Source: Oceanobacter sp045430275
Lineage (GTDB): Bacteria; Pseudomonadota; Gammaproteobacteria; Pseudomonadales; Oceanobacteraceae
Assembly (NCBI GenBank): GCA_045430275.1
Contig: JAILXU010000002.1
Span: forward strand, 62,001-126,000
Direction: 5' to 3'
DNA length: 64,000 nucleotides
The notes below the pieces were generated by a model. The model was not told the DNA's origin. It searched no databases and saw only the letters and a program-made list of their open reading frames with translations. Shown here in pieces: positions 9,309 through 18,600 of this stretch (the stretch's first letter is position 1; each line of letters begins with the position of its first letter). The position numbers and the translations under genes were made by a program.

Positions 9309-9318
9309 TGTATGCTCC

Positions 9319-10086
9319 TTAACAGTCTGGCGAGTCGATGTCTTTTTCGCGCAGATATTCTGTCAATAACCTTTGTTGTTCGTTGCTCAGTTCCAGCGCA
9401 GCCAGTAAATCGGGCCGTCGCTCCCAGGTTCTTCCAAGAGACTGTTTCAGTCGCCATTGGCGAATTCGTTCGTGATTACCACTTAACAGTACCTCGGGCA
9501 CTGTTGTCCCGTCATAGTCTTCCGGGCGTGTGTAATGCGGGCAATCCAGCAGACCGTCCATAAAGGAGTCCTGTTGTGCTGACAAATCGTGATTCAATAC
9601 TCCCGGCACTAACCGGATAACAGAATCCATCAAAGTCATGGCAGCCAATTCGCCACCACTTAACACAAAGTCTCCCAACGACCATTCTTCATCGACTTCG
9701 CGTTCAATCAGACGCTCATCAATGCCTTCATAACGACCGGCAACCAGAATCAGCTTGTCATGTTGTGCCAATTCAAGCACCCCTTGCTGATCCAGTTTAC
9801 GACCCTGCGGTGACAGATAAATCACCCGGGCCGGTTTACCGTCAATCTGCTCAGCGGCTTGCCGGGCAGACTGGATAGCATCCTGCAATGGCTGAATTTT
9901 CATCAGCATGCCAGGGCCACCACCGTAAGGTCGATCATCAACCGTCTGGTAATTGTCGTGGGCATAGTCTCTGGGATTCCAGCGTTCAACCGCGACCTTG
10001 CCGGTGCGAATTGCACGACTGCTGACACCGTGCTCAGTGAGCGCGTTCAGCATCTCCGGGAACAGAGTCACCACTCCAAACCACAT
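9319..10086 (-). CDS. trmD: tRNA (guanine37-N1)-methyltransferase TrmD
   Basis: Methylates G37 next to the anticodon using S-adenosylmethionine, preventing +1 frameshifts. The SPOUT trefoil-knot signature is intact: YGGGPGMLM for substrate contacts, LSPQGRKLDQ, then VAGRYEGIDER and SLGDFVLSGGELAAM in the knot. Length of 255 is usual. It lies between rimM (24-base gap) and rplS (10-base gap) in the conserved translation operon. Confidence 0.97.
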   Translation of the reverse strand: MWFGVVTLFPEMLNALTEHGVSSRAIRTGKVAVERWNPRDYAHDNYQTVDDRPYGGGPGMLMKIQPLQDAIQSARQAAEQIDGKPARVIYLSPQGRKLDQQGVLELAQHDKLILVAGRYEGIDERLIEREVDEEWSLGDFVLSGGELAAMTLMDSVIRLVPGVLNHDLSAQQDSFMDGLLDCPHYTRPEDYDGTTVPEVLLSGNHERIRQWRLKQSLGRTWERRPDLLAALELSNEQQRLLTEYLREKDIDSPDC

Positions 10087-10110
10087 GATTGACTACCTCG
10101 TTATCGAGGA

Positions 10111-10653
10111 TCAGAAGTCTGCTTGCCAATCGACCAGCAGCTGCCCTTTCTCAAGGTCAACGTCCAGCACAATGGCACCCACGTAGGGAATCATGCGACG
10201 TTGCTGATCAATGCTGCCTTCGCAACCGACCACCGTCACAACCTGATTACCACCACCGGATTCAAACAGCTCTTTCACCTGGCCCAGCAACTCGCCGTCG
10301 GTGTTTACCACCTTCAGGCCGATCAACTGGAACCAATAATGTTCATCTTCGTCAGGCTCTGGCAATTCTGCCGTGGGAATAGCGATTTCCGTCTGGGACA
10401 ATGCCAATGCATCATTACGATCATTGACGCCCTGAAGACGGGCAACCAGCCCTTTCCCTTGCTTCTGACCATCCAGCAGCTTAACCGGCTGCCACTGGCC
10501 ATCGCGTTTCAGCAACCAGGTTGAATGTCCCAAAATATTGGCCATGGGTTGTGTAAAGGAATACACCTTTATCCAGCCCTTAATGCCAAAAGCGGTCGTC
10601 ACTTTACCAAGTACGGTGACGTCATCATCCTGCCAGGATTGCTGTTGAGCCAT
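10111..10653 (-). CDS. rimM: 16S rRNA processing protein RimM
   Basis: Assembly factor for the 30S head, binding S19 and aiding 16S maturation. The N-terminal domain opens with VLGKVTTAFGIKGWIKV. The C-terminal PRC-barrel domain includes HYWFQLIGLKVVNTDGELLGQV and ends with the usual DVDLEKGQLLVDW. 180 residues is normal. Its gap to rpsP is 11 bases. Confidence 0.95.
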   Translation of the reverse strand: MAQQQSWQDDDVTVLGKVTTAFGIKGWIKVYSFTQPMANILGHSTWLLKRDGQWQPVKLLDGQKQGKGLVARLQGVNDRNDALALSQTEIAIPTAELPEPDEDEHYWFQLIGLKVVNTDGELLGQVKELFESGGGNQVVTVVGCEGSIDQQRRMIPYVGAIVLDVDLEKGQLLVDWQADF

Positions 10654-10664
10654 ATAACGACCGA

Positions 10665-10943
10665 TTACTCAGCCGCGTCTGCTGCAGGTGCAGCATTTGC
10701 TGCAACGCGAGCGTCTTTCAGCAGTTTGGCAACACGATCAGTTGCCTGCGCGCCACGAGCCAACCAGAAGTCAACACGTTCCAGTTCAACACGCAGAGAC
10801 TCTTCAGAGCCACGTGCCATCGGGTTGAAGAAACCCAAGCGCTCGATAAAGCGACCGTCGCGCGGCATGCGCGAATCCGCTACGTTAATGTGATAAAAAG
10901 GACGTTTTTTAGAGCCACTACGGGCCAGACGGATAACTACCAT
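10665..10943 (-). CDS. rpsP: 30S ribosomal protein S16
   Basis: First gene of the operon rpsP-rimM-trmD-rplS. The 92-residue sequence has the family start MVVIRLARSGSKKRPFYHI and the block RDGRFIERLGFFNP. The Ala-rich C-terminal tail is a common variable feature. The promoter should lie in the 376-base stretch upstream. The ffh gene that often sits next to rpsP is not here: an alkaline phosphatase gene is the neighbour. Confidence 0.97.
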   Translation of the reverse strand: MVVIRLARSGSKKRPFYHINVADSRMPRDGRFIERLGFFNPMARGSEESLRVELERVDFWLARGAQATDRVAKLLKDARVAANAAPAADAAE

Positions 10944-11319
10944 AGAAAATATTCTCCGGTCGATTTACCAAGTGACGGGTTTTGAGATCGCCCATCGTTT
11001 ATATTCTTTTGCTCTGAAACTGCCATAACGCCGGTTTGGAAACATCGTGCTTCCAGCCAGAGCGGCGTTCAAATACAAAAGGCCTGTTTAAAGGGGCGCG
11101 TAGTTTAGTCGATGCCTCGCTGCTTCACAAGTACCCGATACAGCCTGTTCAATCGATCAAATAACAAACGTTCAAGGCACTCACAACCAAAGCCTAAAAC
11201 AAAAAAAGCGGCAGAAACTGCCGCTAAAAAGTCTGGCACAAAACCAGACCCGCCCTGCAAAACCTCGACTTGCTTACCTTTTACTCATCTATTAGTCCTG
11301 TGTCCTGACCACGTGCTCA
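10944..11319. other. Intergenic region between rpsP and the phosphatase gene
   Basis: No gene is supported. It must hold the rpsP operon promoter (a TATAAA-like element lies near 11000 on the minus strand, with no convincing -35). At its far side it carries the hairpin terminator of the phosphatase pair (11207-11225). Confidence 0.5.
11207..11225 (-). terminator. Terminator downstream of the alkaline phosphatase pair
   Basis: The stem AGCGGCAG/CTGCCGCT has a 3-base loop. On the minus strand it is followed by seven T then GTTTT, the classic intrinsic form, about 95 bases after the stop at 11320. Confidence 0.85.
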
Positions 11320-12936
11320 TCACTTCGATGTCAAAGCGTGCTGTATGACGTGATAAACCCAGTTCTGTTCCATCGTGCCACCAAAAAGATGAGACCAGGG
11401 GCCAGCGGCGTACAGAGCCACGTCTTCACCGCCGTGGGTTTCACTTTCCAATGGCACCAGCGCCTGTTGCAAATACTCCGTGGCTCGAACCTGTTCAGCC
11501 GTCAGGGCCGGGCGCTCAACCAGCTCCCCGTCTTCGCCATAAAGATTGGCGTGGGCACCGGGGCCATTGCGGTAGCTGATCGAGGTGTAGGGTTTGCCGT
11601 CATCCAGCAAGGTCGGTTTGGATTCCGGGTTGCCCCGTTTGTCGTTACCGCGCACCAACCCAAGAATCGGATTGCCACGAGTGGGATAACCCGCCAGCGT
11701 CAACGTGTGACTGTGATCGGCGGTGGTAATCACCAGCGTGTCATCCAGATTGGCTTGTTCCAGCACCCAAGCCATGGTCTGGTGCAACTCTTCCGCTTCA
11801 CGCAGGGCGCGATAGGCATTTCCGGCGTGGTGCGCATGATCAATGCGACCGGCTTCAATCACCAGCACAAAACCCTGGTCACTTTGACTCAACCGCTTCC
11901 AGGCGGCCTGGGTCATGGCCAGCAATCCCGGCACCTGCGAATCACGCTGATCGACGTAGGGAATGTGCGAGCTGGAAAACAGCCCCAACCAGCGCCCCTG
12001 TGTCAGATCGGCATTGGCCAGTTCTTCCGCATTGGTCACGACAAACTGATCTTCCTGAACCTGCCATTCCTGCATCAGATTACGGCCATCCGTGCGCTTG
12101 CCGCCATCGGGCTTGGGTAAAAAGTGCCGTGCGCCACCGCCAAGAATGATGTCCACACCGTCCTGATCCGGGTTCGATTGACGGTATTCAATCAACTGGC
12201 GAGCAATATCCTGGCAACCGTTTTCAACCGCGCTTTGTGGCAAGCGCTCGTTGCTCTCCCAGTCGCGTTCGACACTGTGAGCGTACATCGCCGCTGGCGT
12301 TGCGTGAGTGATGCGAGTGGTGGTGACAATGCCGGTGTCTTTGCCCAGACGTTCCGCCAGATCCAGCAAGGTCGGAAGCTGGGCCTGATCGTCGGCGGTC
12401 ATGGCCGAGGCACAATCCCCCCGCTGCACCAGAGGATCAACCGACAGCACTCCTGCATCGGTTTTATGACCCGTCACCAGCGCGGTCATGGTGCCTGCCG
12501 AATCCGGCGTTTGCTGGTCGGTGTTGTAGGTTTTGATCAGGGCGCTGTTGGGCATGGCTTCAAAGCTGAGACGAAATTCCTCCCCATCCAGCCCCTGCTG
12601 CTGACCGGCAAAAATACGCGCCGCCGTCAGCATGGTAATGCCCATGCCATCGCCCACCACCAGCACCAGATTGTTGGCTTTACGAGTATTGATCGCCCGT
12701 ATTTCCGTTGCCTGTGCTCTGCCATAGCGTGCCCACTCACCTGTCGTTTTGGGTGCATTGGCCACGATAGTGCTCAACGCGCTGCGGTCTGTGCTGGTCA
12801 GTGCGTGGGGAACCGGCTGTTCGATGACGGGAGAAGCCGCTTCCGATGCACTCGGCCCGCAGCCACTCAAGCCCAAAGAACCCAGCGCCGCCGTCAGCAT
12901 GACAACTGGCCGCGACATTGTTGGTTTAGTCAACAT
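11320..12936 (-). CDS. Alkaline phosphatase (PhoA family), lipoprotein
   Basis: Hydrolyses phosphate monoesters outside the cytoplasm. I choose the ATG at 12936, which has GGAG seven bases upstream, over the TTG at 12942. The signal sequence ends in the lipobox LSGC, so the enzyme is probably membrane-anchored. Metal and nucleophile motifs are present: VGDGMG, DSAGTMTALVTG with the active-site Ser, the RIDHAHHAGN metal site and TADHSHTL. Its start overlaps the stop of the upstream paralogue by 11 bases, so translation is likely coupled. It closely resembles that paralogue, indicating tandem duplication and divergence. Confidence 0.9.
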   Translation of the reverse strand: MLTKPTMSRPVVMLTAALGSLGLSGCGPSASEAASPVIEQPVPHALTSTDRSALSTIVANAPKTTGEWARYGRAQATEIRAINTRKANNLVLVVGDGMGITMLTAARIFAGQQQGLDGEEFRLSFEAMPNSALIKTYNTDQQTPDSAGTMTALVTGHKTDAGVLSVDPLVQRGDCASAMTADDQAQLPTLLDLAERLGKDTGIVTTTRITHATPAAMYAHSVERDWESNERLPQSAVENGCQDIARQLIEYRQSNPDQDGVDIILGGGARHFLPKPDGGKRTDGRNLMQEWQVQEDQFVVTNAEELANADLTQGRWLGLFSSSHIPYVDQRDSQVPGLLAMTQAAWKRLSQSDQGFVLVIEAGRIDHAHHAGNAYRALREAEELHQTMAWVLEQANLDDTLVITTADHSHTLTLAGYPTRGNPILGLVRGNDKRGNPESKPTLLDDGKPYTSISYRNGPGAHANLYGEDGELVERPALTAEQVRATEYLQQALVPLESETHGGEDVALYAAGPWSHLFGGTMEQNWVYHVIQHALTSK

Positions 12937-14512
12937 ATGCAAACTCCGCTTCGGTGGTCACAGAACCCAATGCCTGACGCAGCAAATGATAGACACTGTG
13001 CTGCTCCAGCAAACCGTGGAACAAATTTGCTCCCGGCCCATCGGCGTGCAAGGCAACGTCATCACTGCCGTGGGTTTCAGAACCTCGCCGCGCCAGCGAG
13101 GTCTGGCAAAAATCCGGGTTCTCGGTATTCACCAGCACCTTGCCGTCTTTCATCCAGGCAAACCGGCCATTCTGGCGCTGTTGTTTATCGGTGGTGTATG
13201 AATAGGCGTTTGAATTGGTGTGAGGATGATTGTGTTGTCCGGCCAGCTTTTGCCACAGCGGCGATACCGCTCCGGCACCGTTGGCATAGCCCAGTGTGGT
13301 GTAAGGCTGATTGTCTTTTGCCAAGGTAGTCTCGCCGTTTTTCACCAACCCCAGAATCGGATTGCCACGCTGCGGATACCCGGCCATCGACAGGGTGTGG
13401 CTGTGGTCGGCCGTCACCACCACCAGCGTGTCATTCCCCGTGGCCGCTCGCACCTGCGCCACGGTTTGACCCAGTACCGAGGTTTCGGTCAGGGCACGAT
13501 AGGCATTGCCCAGATGATGCGCGTGGTCGATACGAGCACCTTCGATCACCAGCACAAAGCCCTTGTCGGAATGCCGGGTCAACGCTTGCAAACGCTTGAC
13601 CGCAAAGCTGGCCATTTCCGGTAACGATGGCTGAGCCGCCCGGATGTCGTCACTCTGCTGACGGTCGTAGGCATACGCCATATGGCTTTTGGCAAACAGC
13701 CCAAGCACCGGCGTGGTATCGGCAATATCCAGAGCCAGCAACTGATCGCGTTCGGTAATCAGTTCTCCCTGAAAACGCTTGCGCAACTTCTTGCCAAATT
13801 TCTTGCGACCACCGCCCAACGCCAGATCCAGACCAGCCGGAAACGCCTGATCCACCAACTGGGTAGCAATGTCCACACAACCCTGTTTGCGGGCTTTTTT
13901 GGTCAGGTCTTTTTTGCCTTCCCAGTTGCGCTCCGGTGAATGGGCGTAGGTCGCTGCCGGGGTGGCGTGGGTAATCCGGGCATTGGTCACCACACCAGTG
14001 GCGTAACCTTGTCGCTGGGCCCACTCAAACAGCGTGTTCAAACGGTGCTGCTCACTACCGGAACAAGTGGCACGCTCTTGCTCCGGCCCGACGCTGATCA
14101 CACCGGCACGGGTTTTTACCCCGGTCATCAAGGCTGTCATGGTTCCGGCGGAGTCCGGTGTTTGCTGATTGGTGTTGTAGGTTTTGATCAGGGCCGTATT
14201 GGGAAAGACTTCAAACGATAAAAAGTGCTCCTCCCCGGTTTTGCCCTGCTGCTGGCCCTGAAAAATACGCCCGGCGGTCAACGTCGTGACACTCATGCCA
14301 TCGCCCAGAAAAAACACCAGATTGCGAGCCGCATCAGGTCGCTTCTGAGCATCAGACCAGTCTTTGGTCACCGCCAGGCGCTGTTCCAGCCATTGCTGGC
14401 CTTGTTGATAATCCGCCGTATTGTTGTCACCAGCGGTCACTGGTTGGGCCTGAACGCCAAGACAACACAACACACCCACCAGCGATAACGACAGTGGCAA
14501 CCATCGAGACAT
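12926..14512 (-). CDS. Alkaline phosphatase (PhoA family), secreted
   Basis: First gene of a two-phosphatase operon. The ATG at 14512 is supported by AAGGAG six bases upstream and by the signal peptide that follows (cleavage near QAQPV). The upstream in-frame extension has neither. Motifs are FLGDGMS, DSAGTMTALMTG, the RIDHAHHLGN metal site and TADHSHTL. Unlike the next gene it has no lipobox and should be soluble in the periplasm or released. An insertion with NPDFCQTSLARRG near the C-terminus differs from the paralogue. Phosphate-starvation control is expected; a weak Pho-box-like repeat lies at 14578-14595. Confidence 0.9.
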   Translation of the reverse strand: MSRWLPLSLSLVGVLCCLGVQAQPVTAGDNNTADYQQGQQWLEQRLAVTKDWSDAQKRPDAARNLVFFLGDGMSVTTLTAGRIFQGQQQGKTGEEHFLSFEVFPNTALIKTYNTNQQTPDSAGTMTALMTGVKTRAGVISVGPEQERATCSGSEQHRLNTLFEWAQRQGYATGVVTNARITHATPAATYAHSPERNWEGKKDLTKKARKQGCVDIATQLVDQAFPAGLDLALGGGRKKFGKKLRKRFQGELITERDQLLALDIADTTPVLGLFAKSHMAYAYDRQQSDDIRAAQPSLPEMASFAVKRLQALTRHSDKGFVLVIEGARIDHAHHLGNAYRALTETSVLGQTVAQVRAATGNDTLVVVTADHSHTLSMAGYPQRGNPILGLVKNGETTLAKDNQPYTTLGYANGAGAVSPLWQKLAGQHNHPHTNSNAYSYTTDKQQRQNGRFAWMKDGKVLVNTENPDFCQTSLARRGSETHGSDDVALHADGPGANLFHGLLEQHSVYHLLRQALGSVTTEAEFAYVD

Positions 14513-14540
14513 GAAGACTCCTTGGAGATAAAAGCCGACC

Positions 14541-14559
14541 GCTGCAGTCACACTGCAGC
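14541..14559. promoter_or_regulatory. Perfect dyad in the phosphatase leader
   Basis: An 8-bp inverted repeat, GCTGCAGT and ACTGCAGC around CAC, lies about 29 bases upstream of the phosphatase start. It is either an operator or a leader hairpin. Confidence 0.4.
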
Positions 14560-14577
14560 GATGGTAAAAAGAATGAA

Positions 14578-14595
14578 AGGTCACGACTCTGTCAC
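14578..14595 (+). promoter_or_regulatory. Pho-box-like direct repeat
   Basis: AGGTCAC, four bases, then CTGTCAC: an 11-base repeat period like a PhoB box (CTGTCAT units). It is inverted relative to the phosphatase genes and only one unit is close to consensus, so it is tentative. Confidence 0.3.
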
Positions 14596-14819
14596 GACGA
14601 TAGAGGTGTGATTATCGGCGATTACCCGACAAAGCGCAGTCCAATAGACGTCATACGCGTGAGCTGATCTGACCGCTAGCCAGAGCCGTTTCTGTGTTAT
14701 ACGCCGCTGCGATACTTCAGGTGCTGGCCCTGCTTTTCGATCTCAACGCGTTTCAGCAATTGCCTTGGCGGGAGGAAGTATTGAGAAGCTGGAGTTGAGG
14801 AACTGGAGACCTGATGAAG

Positions 14820-15299
14820 TTAAAGATCAGCCAGAATAGCCTGACGCTTCTGGCGGTACTCCCCTCCACTGATCAGCCCTTTGGATTTGAGCGTTTCCAG
14901 CACGTTCAAGCGCTCTTCGATGGTGTATAAATCCCGAATCACGGCCTTATTAATGGCTTTTTGAGAGACAGCTTTAACCGGCACATCGGGATAACCGCAG
15001 TCAAAATAATCGGCGGTAATATCGGTTTTAATCACGGTTTTACTGCCAGTAAAAGACGGCCTGCGCTGTTTGGTTTCTTCCTTCTGAACCACCACAATGG
15101 CGTCCGCGCCAACCTCTGCGGCTTCTTCTCTATGGCGTTCCAGACAGACAGCATCGGCATCTGGTTTGGTGGTTGTACACACCTGATGATCCATCTTTTT
15201 GCACTGACCGACGGCACTAGCCTCCACCAGCCGGATCTCTGCCTGAACCAATAATGGCAACAGCAGAGTGAGAGACGTCACAAGCGTTTTGATTTTCAT
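14820..15299 (-). CDS. Exported protein with C-terminal SHOCT domain
   Basis: The 159-residue protein has a clean signal peptide (1-20, ending LVQA). The mature N-terminal part has spaced Cys and a GADAIVVVQ segment. This resembles small envelope proteins such as the DUF4156/RcsF-like group, where such Cys form disulfides. The C-terminal ~35 residues fit the SHOCT pattern (IEERLNVLETLKSKGLIS, then EYRQKRQAILADL), a short helical oligomerisation motif. No lipobox is seen. Function unknown. It stands alone between the phosphatase operon and purL. Confidence 0.7.
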   Translation of the reverse strand: MKIKTLVTSLTLLLPLLVQAEIRLVEASAVGQCKKMDHQVCTTTKPDADAVCLERHREEAAEVGADAIVVVQKEETKQRRPSFTGSKTVIKTDITADYFDCGYPDVPVKAVSQKAINKAVIRDLYTIEERLNVLETLKSKGLISGGEYRQKRQAILADL

Positions 15300-15605
15300 G
15301 GGGAAGCCTTTTGCAAGCGTTACAGAGACAGGGATGTTATGGATGCATCATAGAAGGTCGTTCAGAGGAACCCAACGGTGACAAAGCTGACAAAGTGTCG
15401 TGTACCGGATGGGGTTTGAAATGGGCTGCGTAAGGCTCCCACGCAGAGCATGGGAGCCAGATAATCAGAGCAGCCCAAAAACTGCATACCAATACAGCAA
15501 GAAGACATAAAAAAACCCGCCGCTAATCCCATTCAACATGAGACAAGCGGCGGGTTTTATTTTCTCTGGGCTAAAGCCGTTTAGCCTGAGCGTTTCTTAT
15601 ACCGG
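15300..15605. other. Intergenic region with purL terminator
   Basis: Holds the promoter region of the SHOCT gene on one side and the purL terminator (15513-15557) on the other. No gene is seen. Confidence 0.5.
15513..15557 (-). terminator. purL terminator
   Basis: A perfect stem AAACCCGCCGCT (15513-15524) / AGCGGCGGGTTT (15546-15557) is followed on the minus strand by a T run. It lies about 50 bases past the purL stop. Confidence 0.85.
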
Positions 15606-18600
15606 TTATGCCTGCTCTTCACACCACACACGGGCGTTGCGGAACATACGCATCCAGGCACCGTCTTCGCTCCACTCGTCAGGAGCCCAGCTGTTCTGAA
15701 TCGCGCGGAATACACGCTCCGGGTGCGGCATCATAATGGTGACGCGGCCATCGTTGGCAGTCAGGCCAGTGATGCCTTGTGGGGAACCGTTCGGGTTGGC
15801 CGGGTATTGCTCGGTAACAGCACCGCGATTGTCGACGTAGCGCAGCGCAATCTGGCCAGCCAGTTCGTCGATTTCAGCGTTGTCGGCAAATTCCGCACGA
15901 CCTTCACCGTGAGCCACGGCAATTGGCATACGCGAGCCAGCCATACCGGCGAGGAATACCGAGTCGGATTCCTGTACTTCCACCATGGCAACACGGGCTT
16001 CAAACTGCTCGCTCATGTTACGAACGAAGTGTGGCCAGTGCTCGGCACCCGGAATCAGTTCGTGCAGGTTGGACAGCATCTGACAGCCGTTACATACGCC
16101 CAGTGCGAAGGTGTCCTGACGCTCAAAGAAGGCGGCAAACTGACTGCGAGCCTGTTCGTTGAACAGAATCGATTTAGCCCAGCCCTCGCCCGCGCCCAGC
16201 ACGTCACCGTAGGAGAAGCCGCCACAAGCGACCAGGCCACGGAAACCTTCCAGCGTCACAGAACCCGACAGTACGTCGCTCATGTGCACGTCGATGGCAG
16301 TAAAGCCAGCACGATCGAACGCAGCTGCCATTTCGATCTGGCCGTTCACGCCCTGCTCTCGCAGAATCGCCACTTTCGGCGCTTCGTCAGAAGACGCTGC
16401 TGGCAAATCGGCGGTGATGTCTTCGTTAATGTCGAAGCTCAGTTCTGCGTGCAAACCCGGATCCTCGGCATCCAGCAGGCTGTCAAATTCCTGCTGGGCA
16501 CAGTCGGCATTGTCACGCAGTGCCTGCAGTTCGTAGCTGGTTTGTGCCCACAAACGCTGCCAGTTGACGCGAGATTCGGTCAGGAATTCTTCATCCTGGA
16601 AGCTGAACGTGATCTGGTCATCTTCATTGACGCTACCGATGACCTGAGTGCAATCCCCCAGACCGGCGGCTTCAAACTGCGCCAGCACTTCTTCCAGATC
16701 ATCACGACCGACCTGAATCACGCCACCCAGTTCTTCGGCGAACAATGCGGCGGCCAGATCATCTTTCGATTCGGCCAGCAGATCCATCTTGATGTCCATG
16801 CCGCAATGACCGGCAAAGGCCATTTCCGTCAGAGTGGCAAACAGACCACCGTCAGAACGATCATGATAGGCCAGCAGCTTGCTGTCGGCGTTCAGGCCTT
16901 GCATCACAGCAAAGAAGGCTTTCAGATCTTCGGCATCGTCCAGGTCGGCAGGCACGCTGCCCACTTCTCCATAGACTTGCGCCAGACAGGAAGCACCCAG
17001 ACGATTCTGGCCACGACCCAGGTCGATCAGCAACAGATCCGTTGCGCCCTGATCCGTTCGAACTTGTGGTGTCAGCACCTTACGGGCGTCAGTCACGGGA
17101 GCAAAACCCGTAATGACCAGCGACATCGGCGCAGTCACGGCCTTGCTTTCCACCTGACCGTCGGCACCGTCTTCCTGCCAGCGGGTTTTCATCGACATCG
17201 AGTCTTTGCCCACCGGGATGGTGACTTGCAGCTCAGGACACAACTCCATTCCGACGGCTTTCACCGTGTCATACAGCTTCTGGTCTTCACCATCGTGGCC
17301 TGCGGCACACATCCAGTTGGCCGACATTTTTACGTCAGCCAGTTGGGCAATCGGCGCGGCTGCCAGGTTGGTGATGGCTTCCGCCACCGCCAGACGACCT
17401 GAGGCCGGGCTGTCCAGCAGAGCAACCGGAGTACGCTCACCCATTGCCATGACTTCGCCAACATAGCCGTCATACGATGATGTCGTCACCGCCACATCGG
17501 CCACAGGCACCTGCCATGGGCCAACGAACTGGTCACGGGCTACGGTGCCGGTAATGGAGCGGTCACCAATGGTGATCAGGAAGCTCTTGGATGCCACCGT
17601 TGGCAACGTCAGAACGCGAGCTGCCGCTTCGGACAAGTCGAGATCCGCGCTGTTAAAGCGTTCAGCGTTGACTGCACGAGAGGCCACATCGCGGTGCATA
17701 CGCGGTGGTTTGCCCAGCAGTACTTGCAGTGGCAGATCCACCGGCTTGTTGCCAAAGTGGCTGTCGGTCACAGTCAGGTGTTCTTCTTCGGTGGCGTAAC
17801 CCACGACCGCGTACGGGCAGCGTTCACGCTCACAAATGGCGTCGAAAGTGTCCATGTCAGCTTCAGGAACGGCCATCACATAGCGTTCCTGAGATTCATT
17901 CGACCAGATCGCCAGCGGGCTCATGCCCGGCTCATCGTTGGGTACGTTACGCAGCTCGAAGTTACCGCCACGACCGCCATCACCGACCAGCTCCGGGAAC
18001 GCATTGGACAAACCGCCCGCGCCAACGTCGTGAATAAAGGCAATCGGGTTGCTGTCGCCCATCTGCCAGCAGCGGTCGATGACTTCCTGACAACGGCGTT
18101 CCATTTCCGGGTTTTCACGCTGTACGGAGGCAAAATCCAGATCGGCATTGGACTGACCGGAAGACATGGACGAAGCCGCACCACCACCCAGACCGATTTG
18201 CATCGCCGGGCCACCGAGGGCAATCAGACGCGCGCCTACCGGAATTTCGCCTTTCTGAACGTGCTCATCACGGATGTTGCCGTAACCACCGGCAATCATG
18301 ATGGGCTTGTGGTAACCGCGCACTTCGCCGTCGTGTTGCAGCTCGAAGGTACGGAAGTAACCGTTCAGGGCCGGACGACCAAATTCGTTGTTAAAAGCCG
18401 CGCCACCAATTGGGCCTTCCAGCATGATATCGAGTGCCGACACGATGCGATCCGGCTTGCCATACTGGCTTTCCCATGGCTGTTCGAAGCCTGGGATTTT
18501 CAGGTCGGACACAGAAAAACCGGTCAGACCGGCTTTAGGCTTGGAGCCACGACCGGTTGCGCCTTCATCACGGATCTCACCACCGGAACCCGTCGCAGCA

